NCBI GenBank assembly: GCA_951799405.1
Contig: OX637342.1
Location: forward strand, 6,634,001 to 6,698,000
Direction: 5' to 3'
Length of the DNA stretch: 64,000 nt
Origin: Agapetus fuscipes
Taxonomy: Eukaryota > Arthropoda > Insecta > Trichoptera > Glossosomatidae
Position numbers and translations under genes: made by a program. The stretch's first letter is position 1. Every line of letters begins with the position of its first letter. The notes under the pieces were generated by a model. The model searched no databases. It was not told where the DNA came from and saw only the letters and a program-made list of their open reading frames with translations. Below, piece after piece: positions 33,012-42,622 of this stretch.

Positions 33012-33745
33012 TAGAATGGAATCCATTCGGATGAAAACCTCCGAAGAGATGACGTCACAACTGGCAGTCCAACTCGCGGGAAACGGAAATAGTGACACAA
33101 GCAGATCTATCGGATCTATAAGAAGGAAGTATAATAAGAGCATATGTACACGAGTTGTTATTCCTTGGATCTCAAATAAGTACTGAAGGACAAGCGAAAG
33201 AGAACTCAAACATCGTATCGCCATTGCCAAATGAGGTATGTCTGATCTAGACAAAATCTGTAAAAATTTGGGATGTGAGTAATAGCACAAGGATAAAGCT
33301 TGTCAGGAGAGTGGTCCACTCTATTTGTTGCTGAAACATGAACCATAAAAGCAGCAGAAAGATAAAAATTTACGCGTTCGAAATGTGGCACTGGAGGCGC
33401 ATGCTCCCTATGGACAGCTAGACGTAGCAATGTGCCCATTCGTAATGATTTACACTTGGATGGCTCGACTCTGGTCAGTGTATGTACACAACGGATTCTT
33501 AGTTTTTTGGACACGTTGTCAATGGCAATGAAGATAGCCCGGAATGACATGTTGTGATTGATAGCTTGGAGCTATCAATCACAACACTTGGAGCGAACAG
33601 AGGGAGAGTAAGATCCCCCACACGATGGACCGATCAAATGAAGACAGCAGCAATCCCCACGGTGCATTGAAAAACTGTAGGCAGCGCAATCAAGAGAGAA
33701 CTGGAGAAGGGTGGTTATTTATACAAGGATCACAACATTTAGCGG
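33012..33745 (+). pseudogene. decayed LINE ORF2, C-terminal third
   Basis: Ordered LINE motifs are readable by switching frames. They are F-L-G-S-Q-I-S (33160 area), then R-I-A-I-A-K, S-N-S-T-R-I-K-L-V-R-R-V-V, A-F-E-M-W-H-W-R-R-M-L, F-G-H-V-V-N-G-N and S-P-T-R-W-T-D-Q-M-K-T-A. These belong to the thumb and C-terminal region of RTE-like reverse-transcriptase proteins widespread in insects. Several frameshifts and stops, plus a hairpin at 33551-33585, interrupt it. It is a different family from LINE-A. The polymerase core is not visible upstream. Confidence 0.8.
33551..33585. repeat. perfect 16-bp-arm hairpin in the LINE relic
   Basis: gttgtgattgatagct and agctatcaatcacaac flank the loop tgg. 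It falls between the G-H-V-V-N-G-N and S-P-T-R-W boxes, where the LINE normally has no palindrome. Confidence 0.85.
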
Positions 33746-33981
33746 TTAGGAATTATAACGTTTGTAATTTCTTCCACTGGCGTCGTTTCCCTATGAAGCC
33801 GAACTGAATGATGTTCCGAGTATATTGCATATTCCCATGCATAAAGTGAGATAAACCAGTCCACCATTATTGCACATTAGAGATTAGAGAGAGCACAAAT
33901 AATGGGTACAATTAAAGGCTCGTGTATCCTTATAAATCTTAATCACATCTCCGGGGAACAATGCAACGCGATGCTACCTCC

Positions 33982-34134
33982 GTACACCAAGTACAAAACT
34001 CCACGTCCAAACTCAAACATTACCGAGTAAGGAAACTAAAACAAATGCATGTGAATGTTTTAGTTTACATGTATTTTTTGGTAAACGCTGCGGTTGAGTT
34101 TGAACGCAGTGTTGTATACTTGGTGCATGTGTAC
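33982..34134. mobile_element. FB1 foldback, most complete copy
   Basis: The left arm gtacaccaagtacaaaact with tccaaactcaaacattacc pairs with the right arm ggtaaacgctgcggttgag, tttgaacgcagtgttgtat and acttggtgcatgtgtac. The pairing is imperfect, covering most of the 153 bp and centred near aaatgcatgtgaatgttt. It is non-coding. Confidence 0.75.
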
Positions 34135-34553
34135 TCCCAGCGTGATGCCGCTTATTATAATCTAAACCAAGAACATAACATACTTCAGTGTTATTACAAG
34201 CATGGTGGTACTCTGCAATGGCGTAGCTTTTAAAGAGACGATTTTTAGTTCCTTATGCTAGCTAGTCCAAAAGGACTGGCTGTTTTAAGAATCGTGTGAA
34301 GAAACTTGAATTTGTATAGACAATATCGTGTTTCACCCGACAGGGTAACGGGTTACTAGGGAAAAGGCACACAAATATTTTGAGGTCGCTAAGACAGCTG
34401 GCTCACACAAGACTGGCGTTTGTTCACCGAGCAAAAAATTACAAGTCCAAAAATGTTCCGACTTCATTGTAGCCTGTTTATTTTTGTACATTTTTACAAA
34501 GGAACTTTTTTGTAAGTAGATATTTTTTTAATTGTTGTTTTTTTTTATTGTCA
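34135..34553. other. unassigned sequence
   Basis: No feature is recognised. Confidence 0.4.
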
Positions 34554-35078
34554 ATCGGTCCGTAGTCCAGTGGTAACATTTCGGATTCGTAAATGGTAAG
34601 TTGTGGGTTTAAATTCCGACGGAGCACTAGAAATACACCATTTTCAAATATGCTCTTCGATGGATCAAAAAATTCATACACCTTTGACAAATACCGGTCA
34701 CCAAAGGTCCACTTCGCTCTACAGCAACTGAGTTTTTCTTGAAAATTGGTGTTTTGTAGCGACGACCAAGCTCGTAAAAAGCTCGGTTGGTAGAATGCTA
34801 GTATTCCATACCGAGAGCAAGGGTTTGATCCCCGCCGAGGGTGTCAGAAATGATTTTCCGTTTCGGTGTTTATTTCAAACCCCAAAATAAATACCGGCAA
34901 GGTTTACTCAGCCTTCACAAGAAATGAGAACCAGCCCCCTCGGGAGCTGGGAAACTCTCACTTCAACTTAAGTGGTTGGTTGTAAATAGGTCTCGAATCG
35001 CCACAATCATGCTACCCCTTCGGCGATGACGCAGGCAAGAAGTTAGACTATAGGTATGTGTAGCTTAGTTGTGTTTTT
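34554..35078 (+). mobile_element. composite S1-S2 SINE, intact junction
   Basis: The S1 head (ggtccgtagtccagtggtaa; B box ttgtgggtttaaattccgac, one change) and S1 body run to cgacgaccaagctcgtaaaa. S2 then begins at agctcggttggtagaatgc and runs to the 3' end gcttagttgtgtttttt. The total is about 525 bp. The junction matches the minus-strand copy at 6.78 kb. Confidence 0.85.
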
Positions 35079-35473
35079 TTTTTTTTGTACATAAATGATG
35101 CTTAAAAGCTTTCTAGCTACGCCACTGTCTGTACATGAGAATGGTAAGGAGTGCGCAAACCGGCTCATCACTTCAGCTCATACTTGCCGCAGCCTTAAAT
35201 GGAAAAGGTAACGAAACCAACTTCAGCGTATTATTATCCATTCCTCACCCAATAATATCATCAATGTCTCAACGTCTTTCATGCTCCGTCTTTGCGTCAT
35301 GGAAATGACAGCCGACTTAAAAATGACGAAAAGAGTAAAATTTGATTAATAAGGTCCGTACGTGAATTGGCATAGACAAAATTGTGTCGTCACATGACCG
35401 GGTTGCTAGGGAAAAGACATATTATGCGTTATGAACGTGATTCACTTTTGTCATGGTTGTTTTCACTTTTGGT
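35079..35473. other. unassigned sequence
   Basis: No feature is supported. Confidence 0.4.
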
Positions 35474-35606
35474 CAGAATTGGTTTATTTTTTAAGTACCT
35501 ACACATGCAGCATGTGTTAGTGCTATCTTACACGCCTCTGCTTGTTGACGTGCATTTAATATGAGCCTTAAAGGTCAATATATCTTTGCAACTTGGATTA
35601 TAGTTT
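35474..35606 (+). repeat. LINE-A tail, 3' half
   Basis: It carries ctacacatgcagcatgtgtt, cacgcctctgcttgttgac, gtgcatttaatatgagcctt and atatctttgcaacttggatt. The proximal half is missing. Confidence 0.78.
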
Positions 35607-35789
35607 TTAAATTGATCATCAAAAGTTACAAATAAACCTACGAATTGATTTCTTTTAGGCATTCCTATTGATTGTTTATTTGTTATATTTTTTGCTTTTA
35701 GGTATGTATTAGACATCATTTCAAAACTAATAATTAAGTTGTAAAAACAGATTTTATATCTTAAAACGCACTTTTTAATAAATTGAGTA

Positions 35790-35934
35790 GCATAGAAACG
35801 CAAACGTTAATCTGGGATTTTTGTTCAAAATTGAGACAAATATATGAAAACATTGTTTATTGAATTATCTTTTTCCATAGGTTTATCTGAAAAATTATAA
35901 CATAATCTTAGATTGCCTCCTTCGGTTTTATAAC
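35790..35934. mobile_element. MITE-2, diverged
   Basis: The left end gcatagaaacgcaaacgtta pairs with the right end cttagattgcctccttcgg and ttttata. It is about 145 bp, the family length. Confidence 0.6.
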
Positions 35935-36289
35935 CTTAATTGATTATATTATTGTATTTCATGGCAGATTGATTTATCTTCAACCTCTGTGTCTCATAAA
36001 TAAAGTTGTTATGCAGAATTAATTTACAGGTCATTTTATCTAAGCAATAGGTTCAACTCGCCACAACGGGCACATTTTAATGGTGAATCTTTTCTCATAC
36101 AAACATACGTCGTAAAAAATAAGCTCTGGCTTGGTATTTTAAAGATAAAACACACTTAGTAAGTTAATTGCTTGTGATAAAACGGATTGTCTTTTAAAAT
36201 AATGAGTTAGACCACCCAAGAAATTTACAGTTGGTGTAAAATGATAAATACATAAAAAAAATTCAAAGACTACGAAATTATGAGAAGAA

Positions 36290-36530
36290 AGTTTTATAGT
36301 TTTGATGAAATTGGCTGGGTCACATTCAGCGAATCAACTATAAGAGCTTTGGAATGGTAGTTGCAGTGACACATTCAGAAGGGTGCAGGACATTAGGAAG
36401 ATACAGAGAAAGGTGGATGGAAGAAGTGGTGACAGATTGTGGTGAAGAAGAAGTATGGAACTGAAGGAGAAAGGCGTTAGGTAGACAGCACAAACAGCGA
36501 TTGATTGAGGAGGGCAAGGCTCTTCTAAAC
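36290..36530 (+). pseudogene. LINE relic, ORF2 C-terminus
   Basis: W-L-G-H-I-Q-R-I is followed further on by G-R-Y-R-E-R-W-M-E-E-V, then K-A-L-G-R-Q. This is the order G-H-x-x-R ... R-W-x-x-x-V of LINE ORF2 ends, with stops in between. It is short and diverged, and its clade is not resolved. Confidence 0.5.
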
Positions 36531-36540
36531 TAGTGATGTC

Positions 36541-36770
36541 AAAATATCTTAAGACACACAAGATAGTCTATGAGACAAAAAACTTCGTGAGATGGGGCAG
36601 AAAGAAGCGGCTGTACTGGAGGGACCACGTGGATAGAATAGACAATTGGAGAATCATCATGTGGCTGCTCACAGTATACCTGTAGGGGATCACCTGCAAA
36701 GAAGACCACTAAAGAGATGGAGAGTGCTAGTGCTCTAATTCCCAAGAGGACAATTTCCGCGATAAAAAAT
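36541..36770 (+). pseudogene. second LINE relic with frameshift
   Basis: One frame reads W-R-D-H-V-D-R-I-D-N. The continuation H-V-A-A-H-S-I-P-V-G-D, then R-R-P-L-K-R-W, is in another frame. The pattern matches the end of a different LINE family from the relic just upstream. Confidence 0.55.
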
Positions 36771-36874
36771 AAAACAACATTGTTTCTGATCACTGTGAGA
36801 ATATTCAGTTCCACGACCGGTTTGGCAAACAAAGCATTTGCATTCTCAGGTGGCTAAATAATTACTAAATGGTT

Positions 36875-36968
36875 CAGTTACAGAATCAATCGTAGGGTGT
36901 CACTGGGTGAGGGTATGATCCCTCATACCCTCACACAATGACACCCTCAACGATTGATTCCGTAACTG
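36875..36968. repeat. 94-bp palindrome
   Basis: The left arm cagttacagaatcaatcgta with gggtgtcactgggtgagggt mirrors the right arm accctcacacaatgacaccc with tcaacgattgattccgtaac. The centre is atgatccctcat. There are five or so mismatches. It has no coding potential and no obvious family in the window. Confidence 0.85.
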
Positions 36969-38085
36969 ACTGGACTGGACGGGCATGTGACTAGTTGGAT
37001 CATCTGGGTTATTTCTTAGGAATTGCTTCTTCAGGAATATGGTTAACAAAGGAATCATTGATATAAAACAAGAACGAGAAGATGAAGGCTTTGTTTGATA
37101 GATTTGTTCCACCAAAAATCAGGCCTAAACTACTTACTTTTTATTTATTGAAAAATAGACAAACAAACCGGATTAAAATTATACCCTTTTTATGAATGAT
37201 GGGGTACAGGATTACCAACCCTTTTTTACTCTGGTTTAAGATGGTGTTAAGGCCTTTGGGTTAAAGGACTCTCCGTGTCATTAATTTAAATTTTAAACTA
37301 TTTCCGAGGAGATGAGTGCATATGAATAATGCATCATGTGTTTTAAAAAATGATAAAAAAGCAAAACAATTTGAATATTGAGTATGGTGGTAAGAGGAAT
37401 TTTAAAAGTATTCAAATTGACCGTTGCTTGAGAACAGAATGAGCGTTTTAGGGGGCTCGTAAAAATACTAATAAAAAGGATAGATAAAAATGTTTTTATT
37501 CGGATTTACTTAAAAAGTAGAGGTTTTGAAAACGTTGTATTAATTGAAATGATTAAATTAATTATATTCAAAGCTGTTTTTTTAATTGTTTTTCTAGTAT
37601 GTTGAGTCTTTGTCCATTTCAATATTATATTTTTTTTATCTTTTATAACCTGTACTTGTGTATACTTATTTCATATTTGGATTTTACATAATTCATTCTG
37701 CTAGAAATGTATGAAACGGTGCTTAGAAGGTTTTAAAGTGCTTAAACATTTTTTTTAGAAAATATTAAATTTTGAAAACGCTTAAAAACTACGCTTAAAT
37801 AATTATTTGCGTAGCGATTTCATATTGAATTAAAAGGACAAATTATTGTTTGGGTTTTTTTTTCAGTTTGTACACTTTTAAGGTAGAAAAATATATTTAT
37901 TTTGAATTCAATATGTATCTTGAATGTGAGATAGGTTTGTTTTTATGAAGATTGCTATGTTTTTAAAAATCATTATCAAGACCTATATATTTTTCTCATT
38001 TTAAAATAACAGCTTATATTTCTAAGATTTAAATTTTATTTAATTAACCAATTCAATAATATCAATTCAACGGATATCAATAAGT
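36969..38085. other. unassigned AT-rich sequence
   Basis: No feature is supported. Confidence 0.4.
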
Positions 38086-38500
38086 AATCTAATCTAATCT
38101 AATCTAAGCTGCAAAGATATATATCATTTAAGTTTTATATTAAATGCATTCCCACAAGCAGATATGTATAATTTCGCGCTAACACATGCCGCATGTGGAC
38201 CTACAATATAAAAACCCAATCTCAAATGAACATAAGCCTTGCAACTCTTGCCGTCCTTCCCTGAAACAGAGGTGACATTGGCAAAGTGAACCAATTTTTA
38301 CATTATGGGTGGTCAGCCGCATAACAACCTATAAGTCAAGGAACATACATGACAAATTACATTTTTTAAAAACAATAAATCACAATATATACATGGACAT
38401 AAAAACTAAATCATAAAACCAATTTTACTTTAACAAACCTCAGCCGCCAACATCACAGATCAACCGCCATTTCTTTCTATCCTTACATACTTCTTTGACG
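38086..38500 (-). mobile_element. LINE-A 3' end with ORF2 C-terminus
   Basis: It has an AATCT tail of four units and the module (agctgcaaagatatatatca to ataagtcaaggaac). About 100 bp later come the last ORF2 codons: ccgccaacatcacagatca and aaccgccatttctttctatc reverse to K-D-R-K-K-W-R-L-I-C-D-V-G. It is 5' truncated near 38500 and nearly identical to the 7.3-kb copy. Confidence 0.88.
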
Positions 38501-38984
38501 ATCTAAACTAATAACTCTAATGTGCCATCTAAACTAACCTTGTTAGTGTGCCTATTCAAGCGATTTCATTGCAAAAATATTTAATCAAAAAATACAAAAT
38601 TTATCTTGTTTGTGATTATCAAAACACTTCATAAATTCTTGCTAATCGAATAAATGTGACACTGTCGGTACGTCATTTCTTAATTATGTCATCATTTATA
38701 AACAAGTGACAGAAGTTTGGCGCCATCCTGTGAAACTCGGTGTCAAAGATCAAAGATAAAAATGAAATTACTATTTTTATTGCTGTGTTATTAGACGGCA
38801 ATAATTGCGAAATTTATTGTTGATTTCATGTCTATTCGTCATACAGCCTGTGAGTTGTAAATAAATCAAAAAGATGCCGAAGACTAGCATGTTTTGTACA
38901 GGAATGCAAGTAATTATTTTTATTGTCAAATACATATTTGGATTGCATTCCTCCTCACAAACATGATATTAAAAAGAATACCAC
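38501..38984. other. unassigned AT-rich sequence
   Basis: No feature is supported. Confidence 0.4.
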
Positions 38985-39107
38985 AATCATCATCATTGCC
39001 ACACCCAGCATCACAAACCTCATCATTATTATCTTCATCATCGCCATCATCATCATCATCACTGCATCCAGCACCACCATTATCATCATACTCATCATCA
39101 TCATTGA
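38985..39107 (+). repeat. (ATC)n microsatellite, proximal block
   Basis: Imperfect CAT/ATC units with interruptions such as acccagcatcacaaacctca repeat over about 120 bp. The block directly precedes an ATC-tailed retroelement copy. Confidence 0.9.
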
Positions 39108-39290
39108 ATTGATTGTGCATTTGCAGTTGCTGGCCCTCTGGCCTGGAACCACCTGCCACATCATGTGAGAGAGCTAGAGGACCATGTAAAGTTCCGGAAT
39201 GCACTGAAGACAAGCAAATTTCTGGCATCGTTTGCACCAGCGCCCTTGGAGTGACTACATCACGAAACGGCGCTATAAAGAAATCATCAA
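39108..39290 (+). mobile_element. ATC-tailed retroelement, second copy
   Basis: It carries gcagttgctggccctctggc, cacctgccacatcatgtgag, aagttccggaatgcactgaa and cgcccttggagtgactacat, and ends in aaatcatcaactcatcatca. It is nearly the same as the insert at 14.03 kb. Its tail runs without a break into the long microsatellite. Confidence 0.85.
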
Positions 39291-39680
39291 CTCATCATCA
39301 TCATCATCATCATCATCACCATCGTCATTATTATCATCATCATCATCACCACACCCAGCACCACAATCCTCATCATTGTTATCATCATCATCGACATTAT
39401 CATCATCATCACCACACCCAGCACCACAATCCTTATCATTGTTATCATCATCATCGACATTATCATCATCGACATTATCATCATCGACATTATCATCATC
39501 ATCACCACATCCAGCACCACCATTATCATCATACTCATCATCATCACCATCGTCATTATTATCATCATCATCATCACCACACCCAGCACCACAATCCTTA
39601 TCATTGTTATCATCAACATCGTCATCATCATCATCATCATCATCGACATTTCCATCATCGACATTATCATCATCGACATT

Positions 39681-39715
<35 letters not shown>

Positions 39716-39800
39716 AGTCATCATTATCATCATCATCGTCATCATCATCATCGTCATCATCATTATCGTCATCATCATTATCATTCTCACCATCATGATC
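39291..39800 (+). repeat. long (ATC)n / (GAT)n microsatellite, ~500 bp
   Basis: The block is almost entirely ATC/ATT/GTC trinucleotides. It has higher-order repeats: cacacccagcaccacaatcc recurs at about 39350, 39414 and 39577, and the box catcgacattatcatcat is repeated several times. All frames stay open because the unit is 3 bp, which creates false long open frames on both strands (His- or Ser-rich plus, Asp- or Met-rich minus). These are not genes. Confidence 0.95.
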
Positions 39801-39830
39801 ATCAAAAACAAATGCAGAAGCTTGACTCAC

Positions 39831-40075
39831 GTGTCTCCCTGGCCTCGGTCTCCTCGTTGTCCATGTACCGCCGCTCCTCCTCGTCGTCCCACAGCACGCC
39901 CTCGATGCTGCTGGTCAGCGTCTGCGTGTCCGCCGTGTCTGCCGTGTCCATGGCCTCGCCTAGCAGCGACGTGACGTCACAGGAGCGCCGTTTCGCGGCC
40001 GCGCCCCCCGTCGGCGCCTGCGCCTCGGCCCTCTGCGTTCCCAGCGGCTCCATCAGAAGCCGCTTGCTCAGATTC
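39831..40075 (-). CDS. internal exon of an unidentified gene
   Basis: The sequence is GC-rich, in strong contrast to its AT-rich surroundings. Transcribed leftwards, it follows an acceptor with a pyrimidine tract (tgtttctgtgttcag) and ends at a consensus donor (CAC/GTGAGTC). The exon is 245 bp: one base completes a codon, 81 full codons follow, and one base starts the next, so the flanking introns are in phases 2 and 1. Third positions are mostly G or C. The product starts N-L-S-K-R-L-L-M-E-P-L-G, has an Ala/Gly/Arg-rich part, repeated T-A-D-T, then W-D-D-E-E-E-R-R-Y-M-D-N-E-E. It is acidic at the end and probably disordered. I do not recognise the protein. No other exon is identified, so the gene must extend beyond long introns. 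Confidence 0.65.
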
Positions 40076-40110
40076 CTGAACACAGAAACAATACAACTAA
40101 TTTAGATGCA
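40076..40110 (-). promoter_or_regulatory. 3' splice site of the exon
   Basis: Read on the minus strand, a T-rich tract leads to ttcag immediately before the GC-rich frame. The donor counterpart is at 39822-39831. Both fit metazoan consensus. Confidence 0.65.
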
Positions 40111-41253
40111 GCAGTATAGCTACAGTCATGCCAATTGCCAACAGCAAGAGAAGCACGCGCCGTTGCGATAAGCAGCCTTGAGAATACTTTCTGCTCGTCA
40201 AAGCGAAACGTCACCAGTGTAAAAGTTGCAAATAGAGAACATGGTCTAACACAAAAAATGGAGAATGACTCTATTTAGGTAGATTTATTAATTATTTGCT
40301 CTTATTTCTATGACAAGAACAAAATGTGTTTCCAAGAGGATTATTTCTGTAAGAAAACAAAAAAAAACAAAAAAATACGAGAAAAAATACTCTACATTTC
40401 AGTTCTTATTGGATTAAAAAATATATCTAAGTATACATATTTTAAAAAATACATAATTTCGATAATGATTAACAGTAGTGTGGCATCTAACGACGAAATT
40501 AAAAAACTTTTTATAATTTATTTATTAACATAATGCTTTTGTTTTTCCTTTTTATTATACCGCAACATTTTTTCAATTTTGTTTGGGAAAAAGATCGATG
40601 ATAAATTAATTATGTAATTAACATCAAAATGAAATTCAAATTCTTATTTTTTACGTTTGAGTATATTTTACATGACGTATGAAATGTACAGGAATCTGTT
40701 GCCGGTAATAAGAGAGTACAGCGGTGCAATTTTGTTTTCGCAACGTTTCGCTAGATGGCAATATTAAATTTCAGTACAAATTATTTTTGGATCCAAAAAA
40801 TACTTTATTTTATTGTAAGGCATTTTACAGCAGATACCAAAAATTCTAAAATTTGTACAGAATTAGAAAGGAAATGGAAAAAATGATACAATTTGATGAA
40901 CTACTTATTTGGTTTAAAATGTATGAGATACAAAAAACCATCAGTCAATCAACAAAAATAAAAATAAAACTCCTCGACATTCTTACAGCCCATAAAATGT
41001 AAATCTTTCAACGCACAAAGGGCTCGTTTTAAATACATTCCTGAGTGAAGCGACCCCCCTATAAGTGTCGCATTTAAAAAAGGAAAGACAAAAAAAACTT
41101 TGTAAAAACATCCAAAATAGTAGATTTTTTTTTTAGGAATAGGTAACACAGGTACTTAAAGAAATCTTCCCTTCTTTAAAAAAAAACTATGAATTTTATG
41201 TGTAATCTAACGCTTACAAGGCGACACGTGTGAGTTCACGCGCACACAGCTAC
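40111..41253. other. unassigned AT-rich, probably intronic
   Basis: No feature is recognised in this sequence upstream of the exon on the minus strand. Confidence 0.4.
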
Positions 41254-41395
41254 ATGGACAGCTTTGGCAATGTTAACTCTGTTTCAGGTAAGCGTAACAT
41301 GAGTTGTAGGTACGAGTAGATATGTTGTTCATTTGAGATTTGTGTTTTTATTTTGTAATTTCATATGCAGCATGTGTGAGCTACTTGTGGGCTTC
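41254..41395 (+). repeat. LINE-A tail remnant
   Basis: It carries cagctttggcaatgttaact, ctgtttcaggtaagcgtaa, gttcatttgagatttgtgt and tatgcagcatgtgtgagc. Start and tail are missing. Confidence 0.65.
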
Positions 41396-41642
41396 ACAAA
41401 AATAAAGAAGCGATCCATTCAGAATATTATTTTTCTCGTGAAAAGGAAAAATGATTAATGAATCATTTTAGCTACCTGATTGATAGTGTGCGAATAAGTA
41501 TTATAATTCTGGCTAAGCCATAAAAAGTCGGTGAACTGCAACCTTATTCACAAAGTTATTTAAAAAAACGAAAAATATGTATTTACATGGATACCTATTT
41601 GATATTCATAACATATGCAGCATATAATGTAAATATATGTGT

Positions 41643-41790
41643 CGTATAAAACCAAAGGCGGATATCTAAGATATTGTTCGAAAATGATATAAAAATATGG
41701 AAATGATTAGAAATTCATTTCCCTTTTTTCCATATATTTAATTTAATTTTAGAAACAATCCTAAATTGCCGCCTTTGTCTCTAAACGATT
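41643..41790. mobile_element. MITE-2 copy
   Basis: The left end cgtataaaaccaaaggcgga with tatctaagat pairs with the right end aatcctaaattgccgccttt and gtctctaaacg. It is about 147 bp, and the central ttagaaattcatttccc is partly palindromic. Confidence 0.75.
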
Positions 41791-42050
41791 TATATTATAT
41801 GACCGAAACACGTGTCTCAGTTACTATTTCACCATTTCAGGTAAAAAAATCTCCTTCACATGAGCCCCAAAAACAACACAAAACTAAAGCAGGCATGCCT
41901 CTTCACCGGTTCTATTTTAGAACGACACACTGACAAAACGACATATAATATAACGACACATGAAAGAACGACACATGACAGAACACATGAATAGAACAAC
42001 ATCACAGAGCTGTCCGACAAAACATCACATAGTGTCCAAAGCATCACATT

Positions 42051-42350
42051 GACCGGTCCGTCGTCTAGAGTGGCTAACACTTGATTCGCAAATGGAAGGT
42101 TGTGGATTCGAATCCCGGCAGAGCACCAAAAATATATACAATTTATATTTTCAAATATGCTCTTCGCTGAGTGAAAAATTCGTATACCTTTACCAAACAC
42201 CGGTCAATGAAGGTCCACCCAGCTTATAGCCACTGGTTCTTGCTTGAGAATTGGCGCTTTCTACAGCGACAACCAAGTTTGCCGACGGCTCTTGAGGTGT
42301 GATTTACACAAAAAATGTGCTCACCAAATAAATCACCTATTATTAAAAAA
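42051..42350 (+). mobile_element. S1 SINE inside the foldback
   Basis: The head gaccggtccgtcgtctagag carries a 2-base insertion in the A box. The B box ggattcgaatcccggcagag is good. The body is complete to accaaataaatcacctatta with a short ATT tail. Confidence 0.85.
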
Positions 42351-42464
42351 AAATATAGCTCAAACAGAACATACCATAAACGGCACATGAAAAAACATCC
42401 GATGTTTTGTCACGTGATGTTTTCTCATAGTGATGTTTTTTATGTGTTGTACTGCCATTGCCAT

Positions 42465-42600
42465 GTTCTGTCATGTGCTGTTCTGTCATGTGTCGTTCTG
42501 TCATGTGTTGTTCTGTCATGTGTCGTTCTGTCATATGTCGTTCTGTCATGTGTTTTTCTGTCATGTGTCGTTCTATCATGTGTTATTTTGTCACTGTGCC
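42465..42600 (+). repeat. 15-bp tandem array, nine units
   Basis: The unit gttctgtcatgtgtc repeats nine times with small changes (ct, tc and tt endings; one ttctatcatg; a last attttgtcactgtgc). The 15-bp period keeps all frames open, so the cysteine/valine-rich translations are artefacts. The opposite arm holds fewer, more degenerate units. Confidence 0.93.
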
Positions 42601-42622
42601 ATTCTACCCGGTCACCCTCTTC

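Larger units (their letters stand above)
41899..42622. mobile_element. large foldback element with tandem-repeat arms and S1 in the loop
   Basis: The left block (41899-42050: ccggttctattttagaacga, acgacacatgaaagaacgac) is the approximate inverse of the right block (42358-42622: ttctgtcatgtgtcg repeats, then gtcactgtgccattctaccc and ggtcaccctctt). The outer ends pair (ctcttcaccgg / ccggtcaccctctt region). The loop holds an S1 SINE. Repetitive arms are typical of Foldback-type elements, but no superfamily is assigned. Confidence 0.7.

Noticed and set aside
38985..39800. CRISPR-like array
   Set aside because: It is a simple trinucleotide repeat in a eukaryotic context, with no spacer-repeat pattern.
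39273..39830. Asp-rich and Met-rich minus-strand frames of about 175-185 codons
   Set aside because: They are pure translations of (GAT)n in different registers.
39113..40105. 330-codon plus-strand open frame, His-rich
   Set aside because: It runs through the ATC-tailed element, the trinucleotide array and then antisense through the GC-rich exon. Openness comes from the 3-bp repeat, and the minus-strand exon has splice sites and better codon use.
42465..42600. CRISPR-like array
   Set aside because: The 15-bp units are contiguous with no spacers.
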